Assembly (NCBI RefSeq): GCF_900209925.1
Contig: NZ_LT907978.1
Coordinates: 15,001-79,000 of the forward strand
From: Anaerobutyricum hallii
GTDB lineage: Bacteria > Bacillota > Clostridia > Lachnospirales > Lachnospiraceae
Length of the DNA stretch: 64,000 bases
Direction of reading: 5' to 3'
The number at the start of each line of letters is the position of its first letter. Position 1 is the first letter of the stretch. The notes below the pieces were generated by a model, which saw only the letters and a list, made by a program, of their open reading frames with translations, was not told the origin of the DNA and searched no databases. A program made the translations under genes and the position numbers. This document shows positions 17,866 through 27,188 of the stretch, one piece after another.

Positions 17866-19581
17866 TTATAGATCGGTTAGAAGATTTGTGGCCGTTCGTA
17901 TTTCTTTACGTAGACGATTACTATGGCGGATTGCCTGGATAATATCCTGTTTGGATAAGGTTGTCCGTTCATTAAGGGCTGCATAAGAGAATGCCATTTC
18001 TAAAAGTGTCAGTGGGAGTTCAGGGCGTTTCGTGGACTGATCTTCTGGTTGATTTTCTGGAGAAGATATAGCAATCAGGGTACGTAGTATCTTTTCTGTT
18101 GTATCGGAAGAAAAGGCATTGTGTACTTTCGTTTCATATTCAATGGCAGGAATACTTCCGTAAAGAATGGAAAGTGTCAGTTCCTCATCAGGTTCGTCTA
18201 TTGTGATCGGATAAAAACGGCGGGAGAGTGCTTTATCCGGAAGAAGGAACTGACGGTATTCTTCTTTTGTTGTAGCTCCGATTATTTTAATATCACCGCG
18301 GTCAATATAAGGTTTTAACATATTGGAAATATCGTTGTTGGAGCTTTCGGTAGAACCGGCGCCGACAATCGTATGAATCTCATCTATAAATAAAAGGACA
18401 TCCGGATGCGATTCAAGTTCTCCAGCAAGTTTTTTGATACGGTCTTCCATTTCACCTACATATTTTGTTCCGCTTAAAAGAGACGTTGTTGTTAATTTAA
18501 AAATCTTTTTATTTTTAAGAAGGTCCGGCACATTTCCTTTTTGAAGACGGTAGGCTAAACCTTCCACAACGGATGTTTTACCGACACCGGCATCTCCAAT
18601 CAGAAGAGGGGACTTCTTTGGTGAAATCAAAATTAATTCGAGATCAGCAATCTCCTGTTCACGTCCAATTGCCGGATTGGTGTGATAGATTCTAGTGGTC
18701 ATATTATAGGCGTAGGTATTTAAAAATTCGCTGTCAACATAAGCGCTGTCGATATCTATTGAAGAAGATATAGCGGCAGCGGCAGTGTCTGTAGAATCTT
18801 TTACAACATTTTTATGGGTAGTAAACCATATAGTTCTTGCAGCAAGATAGGAAGAAAAAGAAGAAAGATCTTCTGGAGATACTGCCTCTAAAAATTGCTG
18901 TTCCCGGGCAAAAAATGCAGCAAGCAGGGAAAGCGTATCCTTGTGTGTATTCGGAGTGTTTGTTTCTAATTTTATTTCTAATAAAGAAGCAACAGAATCG
19001 AGCCAGTAATCTTTTTCATCACCAAAGAGAGCAAGGGTATTTATGAGTATTTCGGCCAGAAGCTCTTCTGTAATAAAGGAATACTTTTTATAATTCGGCG
19101 CATGTTCAATAATTTTTCTTATAATAAGCTGTTTTTTTTCAGAGGACTTTATTAGTACAGAATAAAATGCTTTTTGTACTTTTTCAAAAAGCTGCGTATT
19201 CATGAAACAGGATTCAAGTGTTAATAAAGTCATGGAATATGCGGAATAATAAGGTGTTTTTAATGCTTCAAGAAGAGAGGATGTATAAGTAAGCCAGGTA
19301 TCCTGATTGAAGTTTTTGTGTAATTCCAGTTGTTCTTTTAATTGTATACAGTCTGCAAAATATTGATCAAAAGCCCCCTTTTCTTCTGGAAAAGAAACAT
19401 TGAATCTTTCCCGGACTAAATTGCGAATATATTCAAGGTAAAGTTCATCATTGTGAAAAGCGGAAATGTGGGCAGGTGAAAGAAACATACATTGTATACA
19501 AATAGTTTCTGGTGCTAAGGGCTGACCTCCTTCTTCTATAATAGAATAAGCTTTTGTTAATGTATTAGTTATAGAATCCAC
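17866..19581 (-). CDS. Single-ring ClpA/ClpB-D1-like AAA+ ATPase with unknown N-terminal domain
   Basis: 571 aa. Residues 1-300 match no domain that I know and are mostly helical. Residues about 305-500 form one AAA+ module of the Clp/Hsp100 D1 type: NPAIGREQEI, Walker A GDAGVGKTS (about 327-335), Walker B LLFIDEIHTIVGAGS (about 396-410), and the ALSRRF arginine finger. There is no second ring (D2), no Clp N-domain and no ClpP-binding loop. The start is GTG with AGGAGGG 8 nt upstream. A TTTACT/TATAAT pair lies further upstream on the minus strand. It may be a remodelling ATPase with a dedicated substrate; no partner gene is adjacent. Confidence 0.8.
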   Translation of the reverse strand: MDSITNTLTKAYSIIEEGGQPLAPETICIQCMFLSPAHISAFHNDELYLEYIRNLVRERFNVSFPEEKGAFDQYFADCIQLKEQLELHKNFNQDTWLTYTSSLLEALKTPYYSAYSMTLLTLESCFMNTQLFEKVQKAFYSVLIKSSEKKQLIIRKIIEHAPNYKKYSFITEELLAEILINTLALFGDEKDYWLDSVASLLEIKLETNTPNTHKDTLSLLAAFFAREQQFLEAVSPEDLSSFSSYLAARTIWFTTHKNVVKDSTDTAAAAISSSIDIDSAYVDSEFLNTYAYNMTTRIYHTNPAIGREQEIADLELILISPKKSPLLIGDAGVGKTSVVEGLAYRLQKGNVPDLLKNKKIFKLTTTSLLSGTKYVGEMEDRIKKLAGELESHPDVLLFIDEIHTIVGAGSTESSNNDISNMLKPYIDRGDIKIIGATTKEEYRQFLLPDKALSRRFYPITIDEPDEELTLSILYGSIPAIEYETKVHNAFSSDTTEKILRTLIAISSPENQPEDQSTKRPELPLTLLEMAFSYAALNERTTLSKQDIIQAIRHSNRLRKEIRTATNLLTDL

Positions 19582-19755
19582 AATAAATCCCTCCTGATTT
19601 TCATGTACTTTTGGAATCTTTTGTGATTGAACTTCTCATAAAAAGAAGTGTAAGAAAATTCCAGAGTATATGTTCGTATCTTTTTCATAATTATAAGGCA
19701 TACATGGAAAAAAGTAAAAAAAATATTTTTTTCTTCACTTTAAAGCTAAAAAGTG

Positions 19756-19784
19756 TTGAATAAATGAAAAATTTATGGTAGGAT
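19756..19784 (+). promoter_or_regulatory. Promoter of the DAHP synthase gene
   Basis: TTGAAT, 17 bp, TAGGAT; about 60 nt before the chosen start. Confidence 0.6.
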
Positions 19785-19851
19785 AAGGAAGATTTAATAA
19801 TAAGCAATTATTTTTACAAAAATGAAAGTGTATAAAGGAGTACAGACGATT

Positions 19852-20886
19852 ATGGATATGGATATGAAATTTTTTAGGAAACTGCCGGTACCAAAGGATT
19901 TAAAGGAGCAGTTTCCTGCTGATGAGAGAATTGTAAAGATTAAGCAGGAGAGAGATCCTGAGATTCGAAGAATTTTTGAGGGTAAGTCTGATAAGTTATT
20001 ATTAATTATAGGGCCATGTTCTGCTGACAGAGAAGATGCTGTTCTTGATTATGTAACAAGATTGTCAAAGGTACAGGAGAAAGTAAAAGACAAGATTATG
20101 ATCATCCCAAGAATATATACGAATAAACCTCGTACAACCGGTGGGGGATATAAGGGGCTTGTTCATCAGCCAGATCCGGAGAAGAAGCCGGATATGTTGC
20201 AGGGAATTATTGCTGTTCGTGAGTTACATCAGAAAGCAATTCTTGAAAGTGGACTTACTTGTGCGGATGAAATGCTGTATCCCGAAAACCATCGTTATGT
20301 TTCGGATCTGTTATCCTATGTTGCAATCGGAGCACGTTCTGTAGAGGATCAGCAGCATCGTCTGACAGCAAGCGGTGTAGGAATTCCTGTAGGAATGAAG
20401 AATCCGACAGGTGGAGATTTATCTGTTATGATGAATTCTATCACAGCAGCGCAGGGGCAGCATGTATTCCTCTATCGTGGATGGGAAGTACAGTCTCTTG
20501 GTAATCCTTATGCACATGCTTTATTAAGAGGATATGTAGATAAGCATGGTAAAACATACTCGAACTATCATTATGAAGATTTAAATGAACTTTTTGAATT
20601 ATATCAGGAACATGAATTAAAAAATCCAGGTGTGATTATTGATACAAACCATGCGAATTCCGGTAAGCATTACCTTGAACAGATTCGTATTGCAAAGGAA
20701 GTACTGCATAGCTGCAGACTTTCTAAAGATATCAAAGGACTTGTAAAAGGTCTGATGATCGAAAGTTACATTGAAGATGGTAATCAGCCGATTGGTGGAG
20801 GATGTTATGGTAAGTCGATTACAGATCCTTGTCTTGGCTGGGAAAAGTCAGAAAGATTAATTTACGAAATTGCAGATTTACTATAA
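19852..20886 (+). CDS. aroF: 3-deoxy-7-phosphoheptulonate (DAHP) synthase, class I
   Basis: First enzyme of the shikimate pathway: phosphoenolpyruvate plus erythrose 4-phosphate to DAHP, with a divalent metal. Signatures are LLIIGPCSADR (about 45-55), IPRIYTNKPRTTGGGYKG (about 84-101), GARSVEDQQHR (about 161-171) and IDTNHANSGK (about 261-270). The start is set at the ATG 10 nt after AAAGGAG, giving 344 aa; an ATG 30 nt upstream lacks an RBS. Feedback specificity (Phe, Tyr or Trp) cannot be read from the sequence. It is monocistronic, with hairpins on both sides. Confidence 0.93.
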   Translation: MDMDMKFFRKLPVPKDLKEQFPADERIVKIKQERDPEIRRIFEGKSDKLLLIIGPCSADREDAVLDYVTRLSKVQEKVKDKIMIIPRIYTNKPRTTGGGYKGLVHQPDPEKKPDMLQGIIAVRELHQKAILESGLTCADEMLYPENHRYVSDLLSYVAIGARSVEDQQHRLTASGVGIPVGMKNPTGGDLSVMMNSITAAQGQHVFLYRGWEVQSLGNPYAHALLRGYVDKHGKTYSNYHYEDLNELFELYQEHELKNPGVIIDTNHANSGKHYLEQIRIAKEVLHSCRLSKDIKGLVKGLMIESYIEDGNQPIGGGCYGKSITDPCLGWEKSERLIYEIADLL

Positions 20887-20959
20887 TGTTGTAAATGGAT
20901 TTCGGTGCTAATTACATAATTATTTATAAATGCTACAATTTAATAGACAGTATTTTAAA

Positions 20960-20987
20960 AATATCCGGTTTTTTTAAACCGGATATT
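20960..20987 (+). terminator. Terminator-like hairpin after aroF
   Basis: AATATCCGGTTT / AAACCGGATATT, 12 bp with a TTTT loop. The T-run after it is weak (GAATTTTA). Confidence 0.6.
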
Positions 20988-21130
20988 GAATTTTATGGGG
21001 GAATTATGTAAAATGGTACCAAGGGTTGTTCTGTGATGTTGATTATGTTACAATAATTTTAAATAAGTCATTTTTGAGCCATAATCTTGTAATATAATTT
21101 TAACAACTAAGAATGAAAGGAAGATGTCGA

Positions 21131-21805
21131 ATGCTTACAGGCAGATTACTGATTTTAAGCAAGAAAGAAGCAGAATGTAAAGAGATGACAGCTTATTTCG
21201 AAGATAGCGGTTATAATGTAATCTGGTGCACAGAATATGATGAAGCAGGAGAGATTCTTTCCAGAGGAAAGAACAAACCGGATCTGCTGATTTTTGATGT
21301 AGATATACCAAAACGGCGAGAATATGAGACAGTTGAGAAGATAAGAATGTATTCTGACATGGCTATTTTAATGTTGTCACAGGATGATAAGCTGGACAGT
21401 CAGTTATATGCCTATTCTAAGAAGATAGATGATTATATGGTAAAGCCGGCACCGTTACCGTTGATAGAGGCGCATGTAGAGGCAATCATACGAAGGACAG
21501 TGGAGAAGCGGAATGCAGTAGAAGCTGTAGGTGCCTTATCTATTGATTATGAAGGAAGAAAGATTTATCTTGCGGACAGACCGTTAAAGGTAACAGCGAA
21601 GGAGTTTGATTTACTGGAGTATTTTATAAAGCATAAAGGTATGATTTTATCCAGAGATAAGATTCTTGATTCTGTATGGGGATTTGATTATATTGGCGGG
21701 TACCGAAGCGTAGACACGCTGGTAAAGAAACTACGAGCGAAGTTAACTAAGGAATATCCTTATATTAAGACAGTTTATGGGGTTGGATACTGTTTTGATA
21801 TTTAA
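21131..21805 (+). CDS. OmpR-family response regulator, orphan, degenerate acidic pocket
   Basis: DNA-binding response regulator of 224 aa. The receiver domain (about 1-115) has the phospho-acceptor Asp in LLIFDVDIP (about 57) and the lysine in MVKP. The usual acidic pair at the end of strand 1 is replaced by SKKE (ILSKKEAE), so phosphorylation may be altered. The C-terminal winged helix (about 130-224) has LKVTAKEFDLLEY and the final IKTVYGVGYCFD. No histidine kinase is adjacent. The start is the ATG after AAAGGAAGATG. The amidase gene starts 43 nt later and may be a co-transcribed target. Confidence 0.87.
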   Translation: MLTGRLLILSKKEAECKEMTAYFEDSGYNVIWCTEYDEAGEILSRGKNKPDLLIFDVDIPKRREYETVEKIRMYSDMAILMLSQDDKLDSQLYAYSKKIDDYMVKPAPLPLIEAHVEAIIRRTVEKRNAVEAVGALSIDYEGRKIYLADRPLKVTAKEFDLLEYFIKHKGMILSRDKILDSVWGFDYIGGYRSVDTLVKKLRAKLTKEYPYIKTVYGVGYCFDI

Positions 21806-21848
21806 GGATGATAAACTCACAATTGTAAAAGAGAGGAAGGCGAGAATA

Positions 21849-22988
21849 ATGAAAGTGAAGCGAATTGTTAGTATATTCGCGGTATTATTGTTATGTGCAT
21901 GTCTGATTACACCAATCAGCACAGATGCGGCTGCAAAGGTTCGTGTAAGAACCGTAAAGGGAGTAACAAGCTCTTATTCCGGTCGGATGAAGTACTGTTA
22001 TGTGAACGGAAAGAAGATTGGGTTGACGAAGAATCCTATTTTTAAAAAGTCAGGCTCCTATATGGGACCGGTTGCAGCGATATTTAAAAACAGTGGTTTA
22101 AAAGTTAAGGTAACTACTAAGGGAAATAAAATGACACTGTCCTACGGTCCGAATACCGTTGTTCTAAAGGCAGATAGCAGAAAGGCTGTGACGAATGGCG
22201 TGAAAAGTCAGATGGGAGCGCCGGTTATTCATGGAACGTATACTGCTACCGGCAGAAGAAGATGGATTGTTCCGTTAAAGAGTGTATGTACACGATTAGG
22301 AATTAATTATAAGTTATCTGGTGGAAAGATTCGTATTTCAGGTACAACAAAGAGTAGTGCTTCTAATACAACAGCTCCGACGACAGAAGACAGAGGAACG
22401 GATACAACAGATAGTAAAGAAAAGATTAAGATTGTTATTGATGCCGGACATGGTGGTTCTGACTCAGGAGCTTCCGGGAATGGAATGGCAGAGAAGAATC
22501 TGACACTGGCAATCGTTCTTGCAGCAAAAAGATCTTTTGATAATGACAGCAGATTCCAGGTTTACTATACGAGAACAGCAGATACATACCCAAGTTTATC
22601 TCAGAGAGCGAACCTTGCTAACAATAGAGATGCAGATATGTTCCTCTGTGTTCATATCAATTCTGCAAGTGCTTCTGCACATGGGACAGAAACTTTGTGG
22701 AGTAAGAGCAGAAATTCTGTAACAGAGAAGAATGGCTTAACATCTAAAGAGCTGGCAACAGCAATGCAGAGTGCGGCAGTTGCAGCGACAGGATTTACGA
22801 ACAGAGGATTAGTAGACCGTCCAAATCTTTACGTATTAAAACATACCAAGATGCCGGCATGTCTGATTGAATATGGATTTATCAGTAATAAAACGGAAGC
22901 GGCAAGAATGAAGGCAAATACAAGTGTGTACGGAAAAGCATTATATAATGCTGTTGTTAATTTGATGAAAAAAGAAGGCAGATATTAA
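21849..22988 (+). CDS. Secreted N-acetylmuramoyl-L-alanine amidase with copper-amine-oxidase-like N-terminal domain
   Basis: Cleaves the amide between MurNAc and L-Ala in the wall. Signal peptide at about 1-29 (cleavage near TDAAAK), a copper-amine-oxidase N-like domain (about 50-155, used as a wall-facing module), a Thr/Ser-rich linker (about 160-190), then an Amidase_3 domain. Its zinc and catalytic residues are visible as DAGHGG, GMAEKNL, CVHIN and CLIEYGF. 379 aa from the ATG after GAGGAAGG. An in-frame start 72 nt upstream would overlap the response-regulator gene and is not favoured. Confidence 0.92.
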   Translation: MKVKRIVSIFAVLLLCACLITPISTDAAAKVRVRTVKGVTSSYSGRMKYCYVNGKKIGLTKNPIFKKSGSYMGPVAAIFKNSGLKVKVTTKGNKMTLSYGPNTVVLKADSRKAVTNGVKSQMGAPVIHGTYTATGRRRWIVPLKSVCTRLGINYKLSGGKIRISGTTKSSASNTTAPTTEDRGTDTTDSKEKIKIVIDAGHGGSDSGASGNGMAEKNLTLAIVLAAKRSFDNDSRFQVYYTRTADTYPSLSQRANLANNRDADMFLCVHINSASASAHGTETLWSKSRNSVTEKNGLTSKELATAMQSAAVAATGFTNRGLVDRPNLYVLKHTKMPACLIEYGFISNKTEAARMKANTSVYGKALYNAVVNLMKKEGRY

Positions 22989-23050
22989 TAGAAGATTATT
23001 CATAGAGCATATTGATATTTGCAGAGAAAAATCATATAATGGGTATTGGC

Positions 23051-23095
23051 AAATCTCACAGCAAGATAATATTTTGTGTTGCTGTGAGATTTTTA
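23051..23095 (+). terminator. Intrinsic terminator after the amidase gene
   Basis: AAATCTCACAGCAA / TTGCTGTGAGATTT, a perfect 14-bp stem with a 14-nt loop, then TTTAT. Confidence 0.85.
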
Positions 23096-23105
23096 TGCGA
23101 CTAAA

Positions 23106-23153
23106 ACACAATATGTTGTATAAAGTATCATTGCATCATACAAAATTATGTGT
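23106..23153 (+). promoter_or_regulatory. Tandem NrdR boxes upstream of nrdD
   Basis: Two 16-bp near-palindromes, ACACAATATGTTGTAT (23106-23121) and ATACAAAATTATGTGT (23138-23153), match the NrdR box consensus ACACWATATATWGTGT at 14 and 12 of 16 positions. Their centres are 32 bp apart (16-bp gap), the phasing known for NrdR tandem boxes. Box 2 overlaps the nrdD promoter spacer, which fits repression by NrdR when dATP is high. No nrdR gene is in the window. Confidence 0.8.
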
Positions 23154-23159
23154 TACAAT
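23131..23159 (+). promoter_or_regulatory. nrdD promoter
   Basis: TTGCAT, 17 bp, TACAAT. The second NrdR box fills the spacer. Confidence 0.75.
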
Positions 23160-23201
23160 GGCAATGCGTAATTTTTAAAAATTTATAATTGGAGTGTTGG
23201 T

Positions 23202-25364
23202 ATGAAGATCATTAAAAGAAGTGGAATGGAAGTTGAATTTGATCGAAGTAAGATCATTGCAGCGGTTAAGCGTGCAAATAACAGCGTCGTAGAAGCAGAA
23301 AAAGTAAGTGACGAACAGGTAGAGAAGATTGCAGAGAATGTAGAAACTATCTGTGACGGAATGAATCGTGCTCTTAATGTAGAGGAGATTCAGGATTTAG
23401 TCGAGAATCAGATCATGAACCAGAAGGCATTCCGTCTGGCAAGTAATTATATTACTTACCGTTATAAAAGAGCGTTGGTTAGAAAGTCTAACTCTACAGA
23501 TAAACAGATATTAAGTCTGTTAGAGTGCAATAACGAAGAAGTGATTCAGGAGAATTCTAATAAGAATCCAACAGTGAACAGCGTACAGAGAGATTACATG
23601 GCAGGTGAGGTAAGTAAGGATATCACAAGACGTTTCCTTCTTCCACCGGAAATCGTTGAGGCACATGAGAGTGGAGTGATTCATTTCCATGATTCTGATT
23701 ATTTTGCACAGCACATGCATAACTGCTGTCTGGTGAATCTGGAAGATATGCTTCAAAACGGAACAGTGATCAGTGACGTTATGATCGAGAAGCCAAAGAG
23801 CTTTTCTACAGCATGTAATATTGCAACACAGGCAGTTGCCCAGATTGCAAGTTCCCAGTATGGCGGACAGAGTATTACACTTTCCCATCTGGTTCCTTTT
23901 GTGCAGATCAGTCGTGAAAAATATCGTCGAGATGTTCGCGCTGAATTTGAAGCAGAAGGTCTGGAAATGAATGAGCAGAAGATAAATGAAATCGCAGAAA
24001 TGCGTGTAAGAAAAGAAGTAAAACAGGGTGTCCAGGTTATTCAGTATCAGGTAATCACATTGATGACAACAAACGGACAGGCTCCATTTGTTACGGTATT
24101 TATGTATCTGGATGAGGTAGAAGAAGGTCCGGCAAGAGATGACCTTGCTATGATCATCGAAGAGATGCTCAACCAGCGTATTCTTGGTGTTAAGAATGAA
24201 AAAGGTGTATATATTACACCAGCGTTCCCTAAGTTGATTTACGTTCTTGAAGAAGATAATATTCATGAAGGAAGTAAATACTGGTATCTTACAAAGTTAG
24301 CTGCCCAGTGTACAGCAAAACGTATGGTTCCGGATTACATTTCAGAGAAAATCATGAAGAAGTTAAAAGATGGAAACTGTTATCCATGTATGGGATGCCG
24401 TTCTTTCTTAACTGTATATCATGATGAGAATGATAAACCGAAGTTTTACGGAAGATTTAATCAGGGCGTAGTAACCATCAATTTAGTAGATGTAGCTTGT
24501 TCTTCTGGTAAGGATATGGAGAAGTTCTGGGAGATATTTGATGAGCGCCTTGAATTATGTCATGAGGCACTTATGTATCGTCATAACCGTTTAAAAGGAA
24601 CACCATCTGACGTAGCTCCGATTCTCTGGCAGAATGGTGCATTAGCACGACTTAAAAAAGGTGAGACAATTGATAAACTTCTGTATAATGGATATTCGAC
24701 TATTTCTCTTGGCTACGCAGGACTTTGCGAATGTACAAGATATATGACCGGAAAGAGTCATACAGACCCGGAAGCAAAGCCATTTGCACTTGAAGTAATG
24801 AAGCATATGAACGAAGCCTGTGCAAAGTGGAGAGAAGAAAGTCATATTGATTTCAGTCTTTACGGAACGCCACTTGAATCCACAACGTATAAGTTTTCCA
24901 GATGCCTTCAGGAACGTTTTGGTATTATTCCGGGAGTAACCGATAAGAATTATATTACAAACAGTTATCACATTCACGTAACAGAGGAAATCGATGCATT
25001 TGATAAATTAAGTTTTGAAGCACAGTTCCAGGAACTTTCTCCAGGAGGAGCGATCAGTTATGTAGAAGTTCCAAATATGCAGAATAACATTGATGCGGTA
25101 TTAGCGGTTATGAAACATATTTATGACAACATTATGTATGCAGAGCTTAATACAAAGAGTGATTACTGCCAGTGCTGCGGTTATGAGGGAGAAATACAGA
25201 TCATAAGCGATGAACATGGCAAGCTGATCTGGGAGTGTCCAAACTGCGGTAATCAGGATCAGGCAAAGATGAATGTAGCAAGAAGAACCTGTGGATATAT
25301 CGGAACACAGTTCTGGAATCAGGGAAGAACACAGGAAATTAAAGAAAGAGTAATGCATTTGTAG
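23202..25364 (+). CDS. nrdD: Anaerobic ribonucleoside-triphosphate reductase
   Basis: Class III reductase that makes dNTPs from NTPs with a glycyl radical, in strict absence of oxygen. An ATP-cone lies at about 3-92. The catalytic barrel contains active-site cysteine regions (NCCLVNL near 178; CYPCMGCRS near 395). Zinc cysteines near the C-terminus are CQCCG and CPNCG (about 652-680), and the radical glycine is in RRTCGYIGTQFW (about G698). The 720-aa length is typical. nrdG follows after a terminator-like hairpin. Confidence 0.97.
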   Translation: MKIIKRSGMEVEFDRSKIIAAVKRANNSVVEAEKVSDEQVEKIAENVETICDGMNRALNVEEIQDLVENQIMNQKAFRLASNYITYRYKRALVRKSNSTDKQILSLLECNNEEVIQENSNKNPTVNSVQRDYMAGEVSKDITRRFLLPPEIVEAHESGVIHFHDSDYFAQHMHNCCLVNLEDMLQNGTVISDVMIEKPKSFSTACNIATQAVAQIASSQYGGQSITLSHLVPFVQISREKYRRDVRAEFEAEGLEMNEQKINEIAEMRVRKEVKQGVQVIQYQVITLMTTNGQAPFVTVFMYLDEVEEGPARDDLAMIIEEMLNQRILGVKNEKGVYITPAFPKLIYVLEEDNIHEGSKYWYLTKLAAQCTAKRMVPDYISEKIMKKLKDGNCYPCMGCRSFLTVYHDENDKPKFYGRFNQGVVTINLVDVACSSGKDMEKFWEIFDERLELCHEALMYRHNRLKGTPSDVAPILWQNGALARLKKGETIDKLLYNGYSTISLGYAGLCECTRYMTGKSHTDPEAKPFALEVMKHMNEACAKWREESHIDFSLYGTPLESTTYKFSRCLQERFGIIPGVTDKNYITNSYHIHVTEEIDAFDKLSFEAQFQELSPGGAISYVEVPNMQNNIDAVLAVMKHIYDNIMYAELNTKSDYCQCCGYEGEIQIISDEHGKLIWECPNCGNQDQAKMNVARRTCGYIGTQFWNQGRTQEIKERVMHL

Positions 25365-25377
25365 ACAAAACCGGAAG

Positions 25378-25405
25378 AGCGCCCATATCAAAGAGGGCGC
25401 TTTTT
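25378..25405 (+). terminator. Intrinsic terminator after nrdD
   Basis: AGCGCCC / GGGCGCT with a 10-nt loop and five T. nrdG may be read through it or from its own promoter; the 180 nt after it are AT-rich without a clear -35/-10 pair. Confidence 0.8.
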
Positions 25406-25587
25406 CCATTTCTTTATTTTTGACAGAGAGAAGATGAGAAGAGATGTTGATTATCTATCCATTTTCGCCCTAAAATATATAAAATAACGGATTGTAAATA
25501 GAGTGTGGATATTGTAAAATATAACTATTAACTAAACACATTTTAGAACAGACACTCTGTTTAATTTTTTGGAAGAGGTGATATATT

Positions 25588-26112
25588 ATGTATTATGGTG
25601 AGATCAAGAAGTGTGATATTGCGAACGGACCCGGTGTCAGAGTGTCCCTTTTTGTAAGCGGATGTACGCATCATTGTAAAGGATGTTTTAACGAGGAAAC
25701 ATGGAGTTTTGAATTTGGACAGCCTTTTACAGCAGAAACAGAAGAGCAGATTTTAAAATTATTAGAGCCTTCGTATATATCAGGTCTTACAGTATTAGGC
25801 GGTGAGCCTATGGAATATATGAATCAGGAAGCCCTCCTTCCATTTCTTGAAAAAGTAAAAGAACGTTTTCCAGAAAAAACAATCTGGTGCTTTACAGGAT
25901 ATGTTTTTGAAAAGGATATTTTAAATAGAATGATTCCAAAGTGGAAGTATACAAAAAAGATGTTGGAACAGATTGACTACCTCGTAGACGGACCATTTGT
26001 AGAAGCGAAGAAGGATATTACACTCAGATTTCGTGGTTCTTCTAATCAGCGAATAATAGATGTAAAAAAGAGTCTTGAAACAGGCAAAGTTGTTCTATGG
26101 GAAGAACAGTAG
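25588..26112 (+). CDS. nrdG: Anaerobic ribonucleotide reductase activating protein
   Basis: Radical-SAM activase that installs the glycyl radical on NrdD. The 4Fe-4S motif is CTHHCKGC (Cys near 26, 30, 33), followed by FNEETW. GGEP (about 72-75) is the SAM-binding segment. 174 aa is the usual length. RBS GAAGAGGTG. Confidence 0.95.
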   Translation: MYYGEIKKCDIANGPGVRVSLFVSGCTHHCKGCFNEETWSFEFGQPFTAETEEQILKLLEPSYISGLTVLGGEPMEYMNQEALLPFLEKVKERFPEKTIWCFTGYVFEKDILNRMIPKWKYTKKMLEQIDYLVDGPFVEAKKDITLRFRGSSNQRIIDVKKSLETGKVVLWEEQ

Positions 26113-26142
26113 AGCACATTAAGATAGTAGAAGAGGATTTAA

Positions 26143-26201
26143 GAAGGTTCCGTCGCAGTAACGGTCTAACGACCGTAACTGCCGACGGAACCTTCCTTTT
26201 T
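26143..26201 (+). terminator. Intrinsic terminator after nrdG
   Basis: A long stem of GAAGGTTCCGTCG with CGACGGAACCTTC, continued by CAGT/ACTG and ACGGTC/GACCGT, with a TAAC loop and five T after it. Confidence 0.93.
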
Positions 26202-26227
26202 GGCTGTATCAAATTTACAAATTAAAT

Positions 26228-26935
26228 TTATCCATGTTTATGTCTGGGAACTTTTTTTGGTACAGGGTCTTTTGTTGTGAGAAACTGCACAGCTATTCCT
26301 AAACTGCAGAGCGCAAGTGTTAACGTTGCACTTGAGTTTGTGGAAGAAAACTTTGTAATTCCCATATATTCTGCAACACCAGGAAGAAGTCCGGCAGCGG
26401 AAGAACCGCATACGATTGCGGAAGTAAGGATAATAACCGGACGCATATATTTTACAGCAAGTACGCCAACAATAAGCCCGGCAACTATGTTGATAAAGAA
26501 CTGGATATCTCCTTCAAATGAAAATAATGTACCTGCAGCACTAAATGCAAAGGTAAAACACAGGATGAAAATTCCTATCCGGTAAATCCACAGGGCAAGA
26601 GCTGCAATGACCGCACCGCCAAGAATAATGCAGAGAACGGATGCAAAACCTTCGACATGAAGAAGCTGGGATGCAGCGATCTGGCCGATAAAGAGTCCAA
26701 TGATGAAACCGGTAATACTCATAAAAACTTTGGACAGTTTATAACCAAAGAAACATCCAAGAAGAGCAAAGACAAGAGCAATTACAGAGCCAACGATCTT
26801 ATAAGTGGTATCGGCTTCGGTTATGAGTCCGAGAAAACCATTATTAATAAAACTGTTCAGGCTGTCGCTGCTTCCGGAATTCAATGGAAGAGTGCCCATT
26901 AGGGAGCTGTAGTCAATATTTAACAGGGACAACAT
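26228..26935 (-). CDS. Polytopic membrane protein, TMEM198/TM7S3-like (DUF4203)
   Basis: 235 aa with about six or seven hydrophobic helices after a 45-residue N-terminal stretch, and a basic C-terminus (PRHKHG). The repeated GCFFGYKLSKVF...GFIIGLFIG pattern resembles the TM7S3/TMEM198-like family (DUF4203), whose bacterial role is unknown. It has its own RBS (AAGAAGG). It is convergent with nrdG and divergent from gltX. Confidence 0.7.
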   Translation of the reverse strand: MLSLLNIDYSSLMGTLPLNSGSSDSLNSFINNGFLGLITEADTTYKIVGSVIALVFALLGCFFGYKLSKVFMSITGFIIGLFIGQIAASQLLHVEGFASVLCIILGGAVIAALALWIYRIGIFILCFTFAFSAAGTLFSFEGDIQFFINIVAGLIVGVLAVKYMRPVIILTSAIVCGSSAAGLLPGVAEYMGITKFSSTNSSATLTLALCSLGIAVQFLTTKDPVPKKVPRHKHG

Positions 26936-27188
26936 AAAAATACCTTCTTTCGTATTGGATTAAAAAAATTAGATTGTTTTTCATTTTTTATTAATGATGT
27001 TATTTTAAATTCTGTTTCTACTGATTTTTAGCTTAACATAATAAAGTATATTCTGCAATTTATTTCAGATAGAGTATTTTATAGATTTTTACGTGAAAAG
27101 ATGATATGATAATACGAGTTGATTTGTAACTGTTTAAAGTTACATTTTAAAGTTACATTGTATAGATTGGGAAAGAGAGGAATTAGAG

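Noticed and set aside
23520-24266. 248-codon minus-strand frame inside nrdD
   Set aside because: Antisense shadow of a strongly conserved gene; no RBS and an unnatural composition.
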